Source: Aminobacter sp. AP02 (lineage in GTDB: Bacteria > Pseudomonadota > Alphaproteobacteria > Rhizobiales > Rhizobiaceae). From it: a stretch of 64,000 bases of DNA. The position numbers and the translations under genes were made by a program. The DNA lies in assembly GCF_003148805.1 (NCBI RefSeq), contig NZ_QGGX01000009.1:124001-188000 (forward strand). The letters run 5' to 3'. Each line of letters opens with the position of its first letter. Position 1 is the stretch's first letter. Of this stretch, positions 32,812 through 41,016 are shown in pieces. A model generated the notes under the pieces. It saw only the letters and a list, made by a program, of their open reading frames with translations. It was not told the DNA's origin and searched no databases.

Positions 32812-33242
32812 CGCAAAAGCTCGCTTGTCTTGGTGGATTCGGTCGAGGCCGCGGCGACAATTTCGCCACGGTCGCGGCCGCTCTGGGCGATCAGCACTGT
32901 GCCGACGCAGATGAAGGCGATGCCGGCGATGCGCCAGGCATTCAGGTCCTCATGGAAGACGAAGTAGGCAAACACCGCTACCGCCACATAGGCCAGGCTG
33001 AGGAAGGGATAGGCGAAGCTGAGTTCGACCTTGGACAGCACATAGAGGTGCGATGCCATCGAAATGACGAAGGTCAAAAGCCCGGCAAAGACCCAGGGGC
33101 TGAAGACGATCTGCAATATCTTGATAAGCGGATTGCTGCCTTCAAACGAAATTGGGCCGAGCGACATCATGCCCTGCTTGAGCATCAGCTGCGCTGCGGC
33201 ATTGGTCATCACCGTGAAAAGGATGAAGAGTATGTATTTCAT
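32808..33242 (-). CDS. Small EmrE/ArnE-like four-helix membrane protein
   Basis: A 144-aa protein with four transmembrane helices (about 1-20, 48-66, 75-98, 103-121), the size and topology of SMR-type proteins including the ArnE/ArnF flippase subunits for undecaprenyl-phosphate-aminoarabinose. Q-L-M-L-K-Q-G-M-M near residue 18 fits that group. I infer a flippase or sugar-lipid export role because of the neighbours. The ATG at 33242 leads straight into helix 1; an ATG at 33263 is possible. The 106-bp gap to the DprE1-like gene holds no obvious terminator. Confidence 0.78.
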   Translation of the reverse strand: MKYILFILFTVMTNAAAQLMLKQGMMSLGPISFEGSNPLIKILQIVFSPWVFAGLLTFVISMASHLYVLSKVELSFAYPFLSLAYVAVAVFAYFVFHEDLNAWRIAGIAFICVGTVLIAQSGRDRGEIVAAASTESTKTSELLR

Positions 33243-33348
33243 TGCTTTGCCCGTCCTTCGCATAGCCTAACGGCAAGCCACGAATATTCCGTGAAACTTT
33301 CCGAGTAATTTGAACTTTTCTCGCATTTCTCTGACAAACGCCGATCGT

Positions 33349-34704
33349 CTATTCGGCCGCCTGCGCCGTATTGCCATCGCGCCCACCAAGCCTTCCCGCG
33401 GTACGCGCCCAGAAATCCGACATGAAGGCGGGGTCTCGCATGGCCTCCAGCCGCTGCCAGTCCGGGAACGATGCGGCGAATGTTTCGGCCGACATGCGCG
33501 CGTCCTTGTAGGGATTGACCGCGCCACCCGCTCCCACAGTGATCCGGTCGAGCTCGGCAAGCAGTTCCAGTGTGCGCCGGCCGTGGTTCGGAAAATCGAG
33601 CGTCAAAGTGTAACCCGGGCGCGCGAAGGACAGCAGCGCCGGCGAACGCTGGGCGCCAAACCGCTTGAGCACGGTCAGGAACGAACCCTGCCCTGCCCGT
33701 TGCGCCGCCGCCAGCAACGCCGGAATGGTTTCGCGGGCTGCAGCCTCGGGAACGACGCTCTGGTGCTGGTAAAGCCCGTTGGGACCATAGAGCCGGTTCC
33801 AGTGCGCGACGCCGTCGAGTGGAAAGAAGAACTTCTGATGGCTCGACCGACTTTCGGCAAGACGACCGCGTCGCCAACCATAAGCAGCATTGAACAGTTT
33901 CAGGAACGGCCGGTTGAGCAAGGTCAGCGGCGGCTGGAACGGTACCGACAGCCTGGCCGCGCCGCTCGACGCTTTACGGGCACCAAGAGGAGCATGATTG
34001 CCGACCAGCAGCAGGCCGCGCCCCACGTGCTTGCCACTGGCGAGTTGGTCGATCCAGGCAACCGCATATTCATTGTCCGCATCCGCGGCTTCGGCCAGTT
34101 CGAAATACTCGCCTAGACAGCCGAACGGCTTGACCGTCTCGGCGATGTCGAGCGATGGCACGCGCATCAGACGGATGGCAGCGGACAAGATGACGCCCGT
34201 CAGCCCCATGCCGCCGATCGTTGCCCAAAACAGCCTTGAATTCTCGCTTGGCGAGCAGACATAGCGGCCATCAGAACGCAGCAGCACAAGACGTTCCACA
34301 TGGCAGCCAAAACTGCCACGTCGGTGGTGGTTCTTACCATGCACATCGTTGGCGATGGCGCCGCCGAGCGTCACAAGCTGGGTGCCGGGCACTACGGCTG
34401 GGAAAAAGCCGTGCGGCGCAATGTAAGCAATTATGTCCGCGAGCAATGTGCCCGCCTCGGCATCAATCAATCCCGTCTCGGCATTGAAGGACAAAATACG
34501 ATTGCACGGCCGCAAGTCGATGACAGCACCAGCACTGTTCTGGCAGCTGTCGCCGTAACTGCGGCCATTGCCGTAGGCAAGCAACGACGAGGCATGCGCC
34601 GCACCACTGGTTAAAAGCTCAGTCGCCTCGCCGATTTCGACGACCTGGCGCGCTCCCGGATTGGCGCGGCCGAAGCTCTGGTAGTCGGGGCGGCCCATCC
34701 TCAC
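33349..34704 (-). CDS. DprE1-like FAD-linked oxidase
   Basis: A 451-aa VAO-type flavoprotein close to DprE1, the decaprenylphosphoryl-ribose 2'-oxidase. It shows the G-R-S-Y-G-D FAD loop near 48, V-P-G-T-Q-L-V-T-L-G-G-A-I-A-N-D near 105, H122-G-K-N-H-H127, F-W-A-T-I-G-G-M-G-L-T-G near 159, and K400 in Y-K-D-A-R. The residue equivalent to Cys387 of M. tuberculosis DprE1 appears to be Thr368. The start is GTG 34704, overlapping the UbiA stop as GTGA, or ATG 34698. Expected role: oxidise the 2'-OH of a polyprenyl-phosphate pentose. Confidence 0.85.
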   Translation of the reverse strand: MRMGRPDYQSFGRANPGARQVVEIGEATELLTSGAAHASSLLAYGNGRSYGDSCQNSAGAVIDLRPCNRILSFNAETGLIDAEAGTLLADIIAYIAPHGFFPAVVPGTQLVTLGGAIANDVHGKNHHRRGSFGCHVERLVLLRSDGRYVCSPSENSRLFWATIGGMGLTGVILSAAIRLMRVPSLDIAETVKPFGCLGEYFELAEAADADNEYAVAWIDQLASGKHVGRGLLLVGNHAPLGARKASSGAARLSVPFQPPLTLLNRPFLKLFNAAYGWRRGRLAESRSSHQKFFFPLDGVAHWNRLYGPNGLYQHQSVVPEAAARETIPALLAAAQRAGQGSFLTVLKRFGAQRSPALLSFARPGYTLTLDFPNHGRRTLELLAELDRITVGAGGAVNPYKDARMSAETFAASFPDWQRLEAMRDPAFMSDFWARTAGRLGGRDGNTAQAAE

Positions 34705-36134
34705 AATCCCGCCACCAAAAGCAGAGCCGCGCCGGCGAGAACCACGATCTGGCTGCGCCAGTCGCGAATGATGAAGACCACCGGGTCGTCATGCAGTTCG
34801 TCACGGCGGGCGAGTATCCAGACGCGCATGGTGAGATAGAGCACAATCGGTGCCAGCGGCCACACCAGCCATGGATGCTGGTAAAGTTCGCGCACCGCGC
34901 TGCTGTCGATGTAGAGGGCCAACACCAGCGCCGACGAAAAGGCCGCGGCCATGCCGGCCTGCGCGACGATCTCCTGGTCCTCGATGCGATAGCCGCGGCC
35001 AGCGATACGCTCGCCAACGCTGAGGCTGGATGAGCGCAGTTCGACATAACGTTTCACCAGCGCCAGCGACAGGAAGAAGAAGATCGAAAACGCCAGCAGC
35101 CAGAAAGAGGCATCGACGCCGGTTGCCGCAGTACCCGCCAGGATACGCAAGGTATAGAGCCCCGCGAGCATGAGCACGTCGATCAGCAGCATGCGCTTGA
35201 CCGACAGCGAATAGGCGGTCGTGGAAACAAGATAAACGAGCAGCACGCCAACGAACTCGATCGTCGTGAAGGTTGCCGTCACAAGGCTGACGACCACCAG
35301 GATCGCAACCCAAGCGAGCCCGAACGGGATCGACAGCTTTCCGCTGGCAAATGGCCGTTCGCGCTTGGTCGGGTGCGCGCGATCAAGCGTCAGGTCAAAG
35401 AAGTCGTTGACGATGTAGATGGCAGATGCCGCCGCGCTGAACGAAAGGAAGGCCAGCACTGCCGGCACGAGCATGTCCAAGTTGAAATATTTGTGCGCCA
35501 GCACCAGCGGCACGGCAATCAGGACATTCTTGAGCCACTGGTGGACACGCAGCATCTTGAGGATACTGCGCCAGCTCGGCTTCTGGGCAGCGATCAACTC
35601 CGAGCTGTGGCTCACCTGCCAGCGCGCGGCGGCGCGGTCTGGCGCGACAACGATCGCCTCGCGCGCGGCGTCGAACACCTTGAGATCATGGCGGCTGTTG
35701 CCGGCATAGTCGAATCCGCCGTCGCCATATGCATCTACAAGCGCCTTGCGCTTGCGCTCGGCGGTCAGGTTTTCAGCACCGTCGCTGGCAAGGACCGCTT
35801 CGAACAAACCGAGATATCGGGCGATTGCTTCGGCAAACTTGCGCGGCGTGCCGGTGGCGAGAACGAGCCTACGACCATTGGCATGCTCTTCGCGCAGCCG
35901 CTGCAGAACCTCAGGCCGATAGGGCAGTGTTGCCGGATCGATGTCGACCGCCGCTGCAATCGCCTGCTTGAGCCGCGCCGGCCCCCTGAGCAGCCAAAAC
36001 GGCACCATAAATATGTTGAGAGGGTTCTTTTTGAGAAGCGCAAACAAGCCTTCCCACAGCAGGTCCGTAGCGATCAGCGTGCCATCGAGATCGACCGCGA
36101 GCGGAATTGCCCTGTTTTCTGATCGCGCGTCCAT
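34701..36134 (-). CDS. HAD-UbiA fusion, polyprenyl-phosphate phosphoribosyltransferase-like
   Basis: A 477-aa fusion. The N-terminal HAD phosphatase-like domain (about 10-180) has D15-L-D17-G-T. The C-terminal UbiA prenyltransferase domain (about 190-477) has the metal motif N243-D244-F-F-D247-x3-D251-R-A-H-P-T-K-R. That motif resembles Rv3806c, which joins PRPP and decaprenyl phosphate. The HAD part could remove the 5'-phosphate of the product, a step done by a separate protein in mycobacteria. I chose the ATG at 36134 after GGGCAGG; the frame runs to 36212. Confidence 0.85.
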   Translation of the reverse strand: MDARSENRAIPLAVDLDGTLIATDLLWEGLFALLKKNPLNIFMVPFWLLRGPARLKQAIAAAVDIDPATLPYRPEVLQRLREEHANGRRLVLATGTPRKFAEAIARYLGLFEAVLASDGAENLTAERKRKALVDAYGDGGFDYAGNSRHDLKVFDAAREAIVVAPDRAAARWQVSHSSELIAAQKPSWRSILKMLRVHQWLKNVLIAVPLVLAHKYFNLDMLVPAVLAFLSFSAAASAIYIVNDFFDLTLDRAHPTKRERPFASGKLSIPFGLAWVAILVVVSLVTATFTTIEFVGVLLVYLVSTTAYSLSVKRMLLIDVLMLAGLYTLRILAGTAATGVDASFWLLAFSIFFFLSLALVKRYVELRSSSLSVGERIAGRGYRIEDQEIVAQAGMAAAFSSALVLALYIDSSAVRELYQHPWLVWPLAPIVLYLTMRVWILARRDELHDDPVVFIIRDWRSQIVVLAGAALLLVAGL

Positions 36135-36299
36135 AGAATTGCCTGCCCCTGCCCTGGCCGCACGGCGTGAACGCCCTGGCCCCCATATCTCGGCTATAAC
36201 GCGAGGCATCATTCATGATGGTTAAGATAGTCAGCGGATGCTATGCTCGCATTGGACCTTTAGCCCTTCATGCTTAAGCAGATGTTAGCAGAACGCAGA

Positions 36300-36325
36300 A
36301 GAGGCCGAGCTTGTGCCCGGCCTCT
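36300..36325 (-). terminator. Hairpin terminator of the 36358 gene
   Basis: AGAGGCCG (36300-36307) pairs with CGGCCTCT (36318-36325). On the minus strand the stem is followed by TCTGCGTTCT, a weak U-rich tail. It lies 32 bases past the leftward stop at 36358. Confidence 0.6.
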
Positions 36326-36357
36326 ACGATCAATTTCCAAGTGTTGGCTGGCAGAAC

Positions 36358-36624
36358 TTACTTGATACGGGCAACGCCGCCTGAAATTTCTACTGTCTCA
36401 GCTCCGGTTAACGCTTCGCGGTCGCCATTAGGCATCGTCACAAAGCAGCCATTCGAGCAGAACTCGACAGTTTCGCCTGCGGCCAGCGCGAGTTCCGTCT
36501 TGGAACCGCCTTCCGTAACGATCAATGTGCGTGGCTCGGAATCGAGGTTTACCGCGCTCGCGGCATGCGCCGCGCCCGACATGGCCAGGAAGAGCGCACC
36601 CGTTGCGACAAGAAACCTGTTCAT
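36358..36624 (-). CDS. Small secreted hypothetical protein, 88 aa
   Basis: The signal peptide covers residues 1-22 (ending G-A-A-H-A). The mature 66 residues look like a small beta-rich domain with a Cys pair F-C-S-N-G-C-F near 54-58. It is probably periplasmic. The frame is open upstream to 36735, but the signal peptide decides the start at 36624. I do not recognise the family. Confidence 0.65.
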   Translation of the reverse strand: MNRFLVATGALFLAMSGAAHAASAVNLDSEPRTLIVTEGGSKTELALAAGETVEFCSNGCFVTMPNGDREALTGAETVEISGGVARIK

Positions 36625-36762
36625 TCTGCACTCGGTGTTTCCACCGCCCCTGTTCATTTTCGCAAGGCATTTTCGCCGTTTGCAGGAGAGCTTATATGAG
36701 TTCGAAGCTGAACGGCAACTGAATGCCTTGTTCATGCCACAATTGCCCGGCGCGCGTCGCGC

Positions 36763-39246
36763 TTATTCTGGATCCGGCTTCTTGGACTTTCCTGGCTTGC
36801 GTCCAGCAGTGGCTTCGGCGGCACGCTTGCTTCGCGCCTCTTCCACTTCCGCCACCTGAGCTTCGACTTGCTCGTCGTCGGCCGGCCATTTCTCGGCGGG
36901 CTTGGTGTCATGCGCGCGAGCCGTCGAAGGGATATCGATATGCGCGCGAGCGAACGCGTCGATGACAGCAAAGCGGATATCGTTCTGGACAGTGTTGCTG
37001 CCCAGAAGGTCTGCCAGGAAGAACCGGATCTCGAATTCCAGTGCAGCTGGGCCGAAATTGGCGAACAGCACAAAGGGCTCCGGGTTCTTCAGAACCATCG
37101 GATGCGAACGCGCGATGTCGAGCATGATTTCATAGGCCCGCTTGACGTCGCTGTCGTAGGCGACGCCGACTTTGATGTCGACGCGCCCAAGCTTGTTGCG
37201 ATGGGTCCAGTTGCCGACCGCGCTGTTGATCAGTTCCGAATTGGGCAGGATTACCGACTGGCGCTGGAAGGTCTCGATCTCGGTTGCGCGCACGCTGATC
37301 TTCTTGACCGTGCCCGATACCGCACCCGCAACGATCCAGTCGCCAACCTTGAATGGCCGCTCTGCTAGCAGGATCAGGCCGGACACAAAGTTGGAGACTA
37401 CGTTCTGGAGGCCAAAGCCGATACCGAGGGAAAGGGCACCGGCAACAAGCGCCAGATTCGAAAGATCGATGCCCGCCGCCGAAATCGCAATCAGCCCTGC
37501 CAGCGCGACACCGGCATAGCCCACGGCCACGCGTATCGAATTGCGCACGCCGGCATCGACCTTGCCACGCGCCATCACAGAGCCGTCGAGCCAACCCTGG
37601 AACCATCGGGTCAGGAAATAGCCTAGCGCGAAGACGACGATGCCGGAGAGAATGCCGGCGGGCGAAAAATTGAAGCTGCCAATCTGGAAACCGGTGCCGA
37701 TCCGGTAGAGCCAGGTGATCATGTCGCCCGGCTGGAACCCCCACTGAAACAGGATCAGCGGCACACCGACGACCAGCACCAGAAGGTTGATAACGATGCT
37801 GGTCACAAGACCGAGCTGATCGAGCGTCGTATCGTCGAGGGCAAACATCCTCTTGATACGGCGGCCGACGGTCGTCTTAATGAAGGCGTCTTCCTCGTTG
37901 ATCGCCTGCGACGACAGGAAGCCGATATACATGGTGGCAAGGATCGCCCCTGTCACGACGATCTGCTGCGAAACAAAGCGCGCCAAGCCAATATAGCCGA
38001 GCAAGGCCGCCACTATGGTGACGCCGCCTAAGGTAAGCAGAACGTAGCGGATAAGGCGGGGCCAAGGCTTCGGACGGCCATCTTCATCGACGAATGGCTT
38101 GACCAGGCCAATCAGAACGACAAGCACACCGATGATGACGGTCGATGCGAGCGCTTCGCCCACCGTCAAAGCTACGGGTGAGCCCAGCACCTGATAGACA
38201 GAGCTCAGGAAGTAATCGAGGCCGGTGAAGAAGGCGGTGGCGATGATCAGCAGCATGAGCCAGCGCGCAGCGCCGCTCTCGACCGGTATCAGCCGCCAGT
38301 TCGGCAGCTTGGGCGAAAGCACGGCCATGCCCAGCCGCGAGACGAAGAAGACGATGGCGATGACGTAAAACAACGACGACAGCATCGAGCCGATGTCGCC
38401 GCGCAGCACCGCAAAATAGTCGAATAGAAAGTAGGTAACACCGAGGAAAACGACGAGCGCCGACGTCTGCATCAGAGTCGACCAAAAGGCCACCGAGAGC
38501 CTGCTGAGGTAGGATGGCTCCTCGACCCTCGAGTCAGCCTCGAAGAGCCGGCCGAACATGCGTCGTCCGCCGATGATGATGACGGCGGCGGCGGCCAAGG
38601 CACAAAAGGTCGCGGCCAGCATCGACTTGAGCTTGAAACTGACGACGAAACGGATCCAGGACGAGACGGTGCTGTAAAGATCAGTCATCTCGGCCTTGAA
38701 GGCCTGCATGACCTCGAAGGCCAAGGCAAAGTTGATTTCGTAGCGCTTGGTCAGGAGGTTCTGGAACAGGTGCCGACGTATTTCGGTAATCTGGCCGGTG
38801 AGCTTATCGATTCTGATCGACAGGTTCTCGGCAACACCGAGCACCGCATTGATCTCCGCTTTTTCAGCTGTCAGGTTTTCGCGCTCGCTGGTGACGACGG
38901 CAGCTTCAGGCGGCTTGCCTTCGGCCGGTGGCTTGCCAAGCTGCTCCAGGCGCGCGTTGATCTCGTTTAGGCGCGGGCGAAACGCAACGGCGCTTTGTAG
39001 CAAACTGCGCGACAGCTCCTCAAGCTGAAGTCGGATATCGACCAGTCCGGCATCATCCTCCGAATTCTCCTCCACCTTCTTTTGCAGCGCGTCGACCTTG
39101 CTGGCGAGGCTGGCGATGACCTCCTGCTGGTCGGCGATTACGCCGGCTGGTGCCTTGCCTAGATCCTGTGCGGTCGCCTGCGCCAGAAGCGCGGCGACGA
39201 GGAAGAACAAGGTGACGCCGATGCGCCGAACTGCGGAGAAAAACAT
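36763..39246 (-). CDS. MscS-family mechanosensitive channel with DUF3772-type N-terminus
   Basis: An 827-aa inner-membrane protein. It has a signal peptide (1-27), a periplasmic helical domain (about 28-190, DUF3772-like with coiled-coil segments), about ten transmembrane helices (190-600), and the MscS pore and beta domain near 590-770 (G-I-G-F-G-L-Q-N-V-V-S-N-F-V-S-G, then E-I-R-F-F-L-A-D). The tail is Lys/Glu-rich. Long MscS homologues of this type protect against hypo-osmotic shock. Betaines are osmolytes, so proximity to soxBDAG may be meaningful, but this is inference. Confidence 0.9.
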   Translation of the reverse strand: MFFSAVRRIGVTLFFLVAALLAQATAQDLGKAPAGVIADQQEVIASLASKVDALQKKVEENSEDDAGLVDIRLQLEELSRSLLQSAVAFRPRLNEINARLEQLGKPPAEGKPPEAAVVTSERENLTAEKAEINAVLGVAENLSIRIDKLTGQITEIRRHLFQNLLTKRYEINFALAFEVMQAFKAEMTDLYSTVSSWIRFVVSFKLKSMLAATFCALAAAAVIIIGGRRMFGRLFEADSRVEEPSYLSRLSVAFWSTLMQTSALVVFLGVTYFLFDYFAVLRGDIGSMLSSLFYVIAIVFFVSRLGMAVLSPKLPNWRLIPVESGAARWLMLLIIATAFFTGLDYFLSSVYQVLGSPVALTVGEALASTVIIGVLVVLIGLVKPFVDEDGRPKPWPRLIRYVLLTLGGVTIVAALLGYIGLARFVSQQIVVTGAILATMYIGFLSSQAINEEDAFIKTTVGRRIKRMFALDDTTLDQLGLVTSIVINLLVLVVGVPLILFQWGFQPGDMITWLYRIGTGFQIGSFNFSPAGILSGIVVFALGYFLTRWFQGWLDGSVMARGKVDAGVRNSIRVAVGYAGVALAGLIAISAAGIDLSNLALVAGALSLGIGFGLQNVVSNFVSGLILLAERPFKVGDWIVAGAVSGTVKKISVRATEIETFQRQSVILPNSELINSAVGNWTHRNKLGRVDIKVGVAYDSDVKRAYEIMLDIARSHPMVLKNPEPFVLFANFGPAALEFEIRFFLADLLGSNTVQNDIRFAVIDAFARAHIDIPSTARAHDTKPAEKWPADDEQVEAQVAEVEEARSKRAAEATAGRKPGKSKKPDPE

Positions 39247-39273
39247 GATTTGTCAGCGACTCTCTCGGTCTGT

Positions 39274-39287
39274 TTGCCAATTGGCAA
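39274..39287. promoter_or_regulatory. 14-bp palindrome in the mscS/soxB divergent region
   Basis: TTGCCAATTGGCAA is a perfect palindrome 28 bases upstream of the channel gene start (39246). Its size and symmetry suit a dimeric repressor. It is not part of a coding sequence. Confidence 0.5.
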
Positions 39288-39370
39288 GGCGGCCATTGAT
39301 AAAGATGCTCATCCAGCCGGGCAAGCCGGAGCTAGGCTGGCTGATTCAAAAGTCGGCCTAACGAAAGGCA

Positions 39371-39383
39371 ATGGCGGAATATT
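39371..39383 (+). repeat. 13-bp copy of the soxB start region
   Basis: ATGGCGGAATATT occurs here and again at 39445-39457, the start of soxB. The upstream copy follows AAAGGCA and opens a six-codon frame (M-A-E-Y-W-L, stop), so it could be a leader peptide or the remnant of a local duplication. Confidence 0.45.
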
Positions 39384-39444
39384 GGCTTTGAATTCTGGAA
39401 GCTGCCTATAGTGTCCGCACACAGCCCAAAGGATGATTTGCAGG

Positions 39445-40704
39445 ATGGCGGAATATTCGGCCCTTTCGCTTCTGAAGAACGCGCTCAGCGGCAACCGTGA
39501 TTGGAAGCCGGCCTGGCGCAAGGCGAGCCCGAAGCCATCGTATGACGTTGTCGTCATCGGCGGTGGCGGGCACGGCCTGTCAACGGCCTACTACCTCGCC
39601 AAGGAGCACGGCATCACCAATGTCGCTGTGCTTGAAAAGGGTTATCTCGGCTCTGGCAATGTCGGCCGCAATACGACCGCCGTTCGCTCCAACTATTTGC
39701 TTCCGCAGAATACCCGCTTCTACGAGCACTCGATGAAGATGTGGGAGAACCTCTCTCACGACCTCAACTACAATGTGATGTTTTCCCAGCGCGGCGTGCT
39801 CAACCTCGCCCATACGCCGGGCCAACTCGACGATCTGGCACGCAAAGGCAACGCCATGCGCCATCTCGGCGTCGACGCTGAACTGATGACGCCAGCCCAG
39901 ATCGGCCGCCGCGTGCCCGGGCTCGACATGTCGCGATCGGCGCGCTTTCCGATCTATGGCGGGCTGATGCAAGAACGCGCCGGCACCGCCCGGCACGACG
40001 CCGTTGCCTGGGGCTATGCGCGAGGTGCCGACCGGCGCGGCGTCGACATCATCGAAAACTGTGAAGTCACAGGTTTCCTGCGCGATGGCGACCGGATTGT
40101 TGGCGTTACGTCAAACCGAGGCGAGATCCGCGCCAGGAAAGTCGCAGTGGCAGTTGCCGGCAGCACCGGACGCGTGATGCAACTTGCCGGCGTCGACAAG
40201 ATGCCTATCGAAAGCCAGGTGCTGCAGGCCTTCGTGTCGGAATCGCTGAAGCCCTTCCTCGACACGGTGCTCACCTTCGGCATGGGCCATTTCTATGTCG
40301 GCCAGTCCGACAAGGGCGGCCTCGTCTATGGCGGCGACCTCGACGGCTACAATTCCTACGCCCAGCGCGGCAACCTGCCCATCGTCGAAGAGGTGATGAG
40401 CGAAATGGTGGCGTTGTTTCCGAGCTTGGCCCCGGTGCGCGTACTGCGCTCATGGGGCGGTGTCTGCGACATGTCGATGGACGGCTCGCCGATCATCACG
40501 ACCGGCCCCCTGCCCGGCATGTATCTCAATTGCGGCTGGTGCTACGGCGGCTTCAAGGCAACGCCAGCTTCCGGCTTCTGCTTCGCCCACACCATCGCCA
40601 GGGACGCGCCGCACGAGTTGAGCGCGCCGTTTACGCTCGACCGGTTCAGCCGTGGCGCTGTCATCGACGACAAGGGCCAGGGTCCAACGCCACGGTTGCA
40701 TTAG
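39445..40704 (+). CDS. soxB: Sarcosine oxidase beta subunit
   Basis: A 419-aa FAD/FMN subunit of heterotetrameric sarcosine oxidase. The N-terminus M-A-E-Y-S-A-L-S-L-L-K-N-A-L-S-G is typical for SoxB and decides the start. The FAD motif is V-I-G-G-G-G-H-G-L-S. His184 in T-A-R-H-D-A-V-A-W-G is in the expected place of the covalent-FMN histidine. The enzyme oxidises sarcosine to glycine, with formaldehyde-level carbon passed to THF and H2O2 released. It leads the soxBDAG operon. Confidence 0.94.
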   Translation: MAEYSALSLLKNALSGNRDWKPAWRKASPKPSYDVVVIGGGGHGLSTAYYLAKEHGITNVAVLEKGYLGSGNVGRNTTAVRSNYLLPQNTRFYEHSMKMWENLSHDLNYNVMFSQRGVLNLAHTPGQLDDLARKGNAMRHLGVDAELMTPAQIGRRVPGLDMSRSARFPIYGGLMQERAGTARHDAVAWGYARGADRRGVDIIENCEVTGFLRDGDRIVGVTSNRGEIRARKVAVAVAGSTGRVMQLAGVDKMPIESQVLQAFVSESLKPFLDTVLTFGMGHFYVGQSDKGGLVYGGDLDGYNSYAQRGNLPIVEEVMSEMVALFPSLAPVRVLRSWGGVCDMSMDGSPIITTGPLPGMYLNCGWCYGGFKATPASGFCFAHTIARDAPHELSAPFTLDRFSRGAVIDDKGQGPTPRLH

Positions 40705-40716
40705 GGGTTCATATTC

Positions 40717-41016
40717 ATGCTGATCACCTGCCCCTATTGCGGTCCGCGCGATGTGTCCGAATTCGCCTATCAGGGCGACGGCAATCGGAAACGCCCGGAC
40801 CCGGCTTCGACTGATCCCGAAACCTGGAACGCCTATGTTTATGACCGGCTGAATCCGGCCGGCGCGCACAATGAAATCTGGCAGCATGCCGGCGGCTGCC
40901 GGGCACATCTTGCCGTCGTGCGCGATACGCTGACCCACGAAGTGTCGAGCGTGCGCTTTGCCCGTGAACATGGCGCGCCCACCCATGGCCGTCGCAAGTC
41001 GGGAGCCAAGGCATGA
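40717..41016 (+). CDS. soxD: Sarcosine oxidase delta subunit
   Basis: A 99-aa zinc-binding subunit with ligands C5-x2-C8 and H57-x3-C61, matching the zinc site of the heterotetramer. The length is normal. It begins 12 bases after soxB and overlaps soxA by four bases (ATGA). Confidence 0.95.
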   Translation: MLITCPYCGPRDVSEFAYQGDGNRKRPDPASTDPETWNAYVYDRLNPAGAHNEIWQHAGGCRAHLAVVRDTLTHEVSSVRFAREHGAPTHGRRKSGAKA

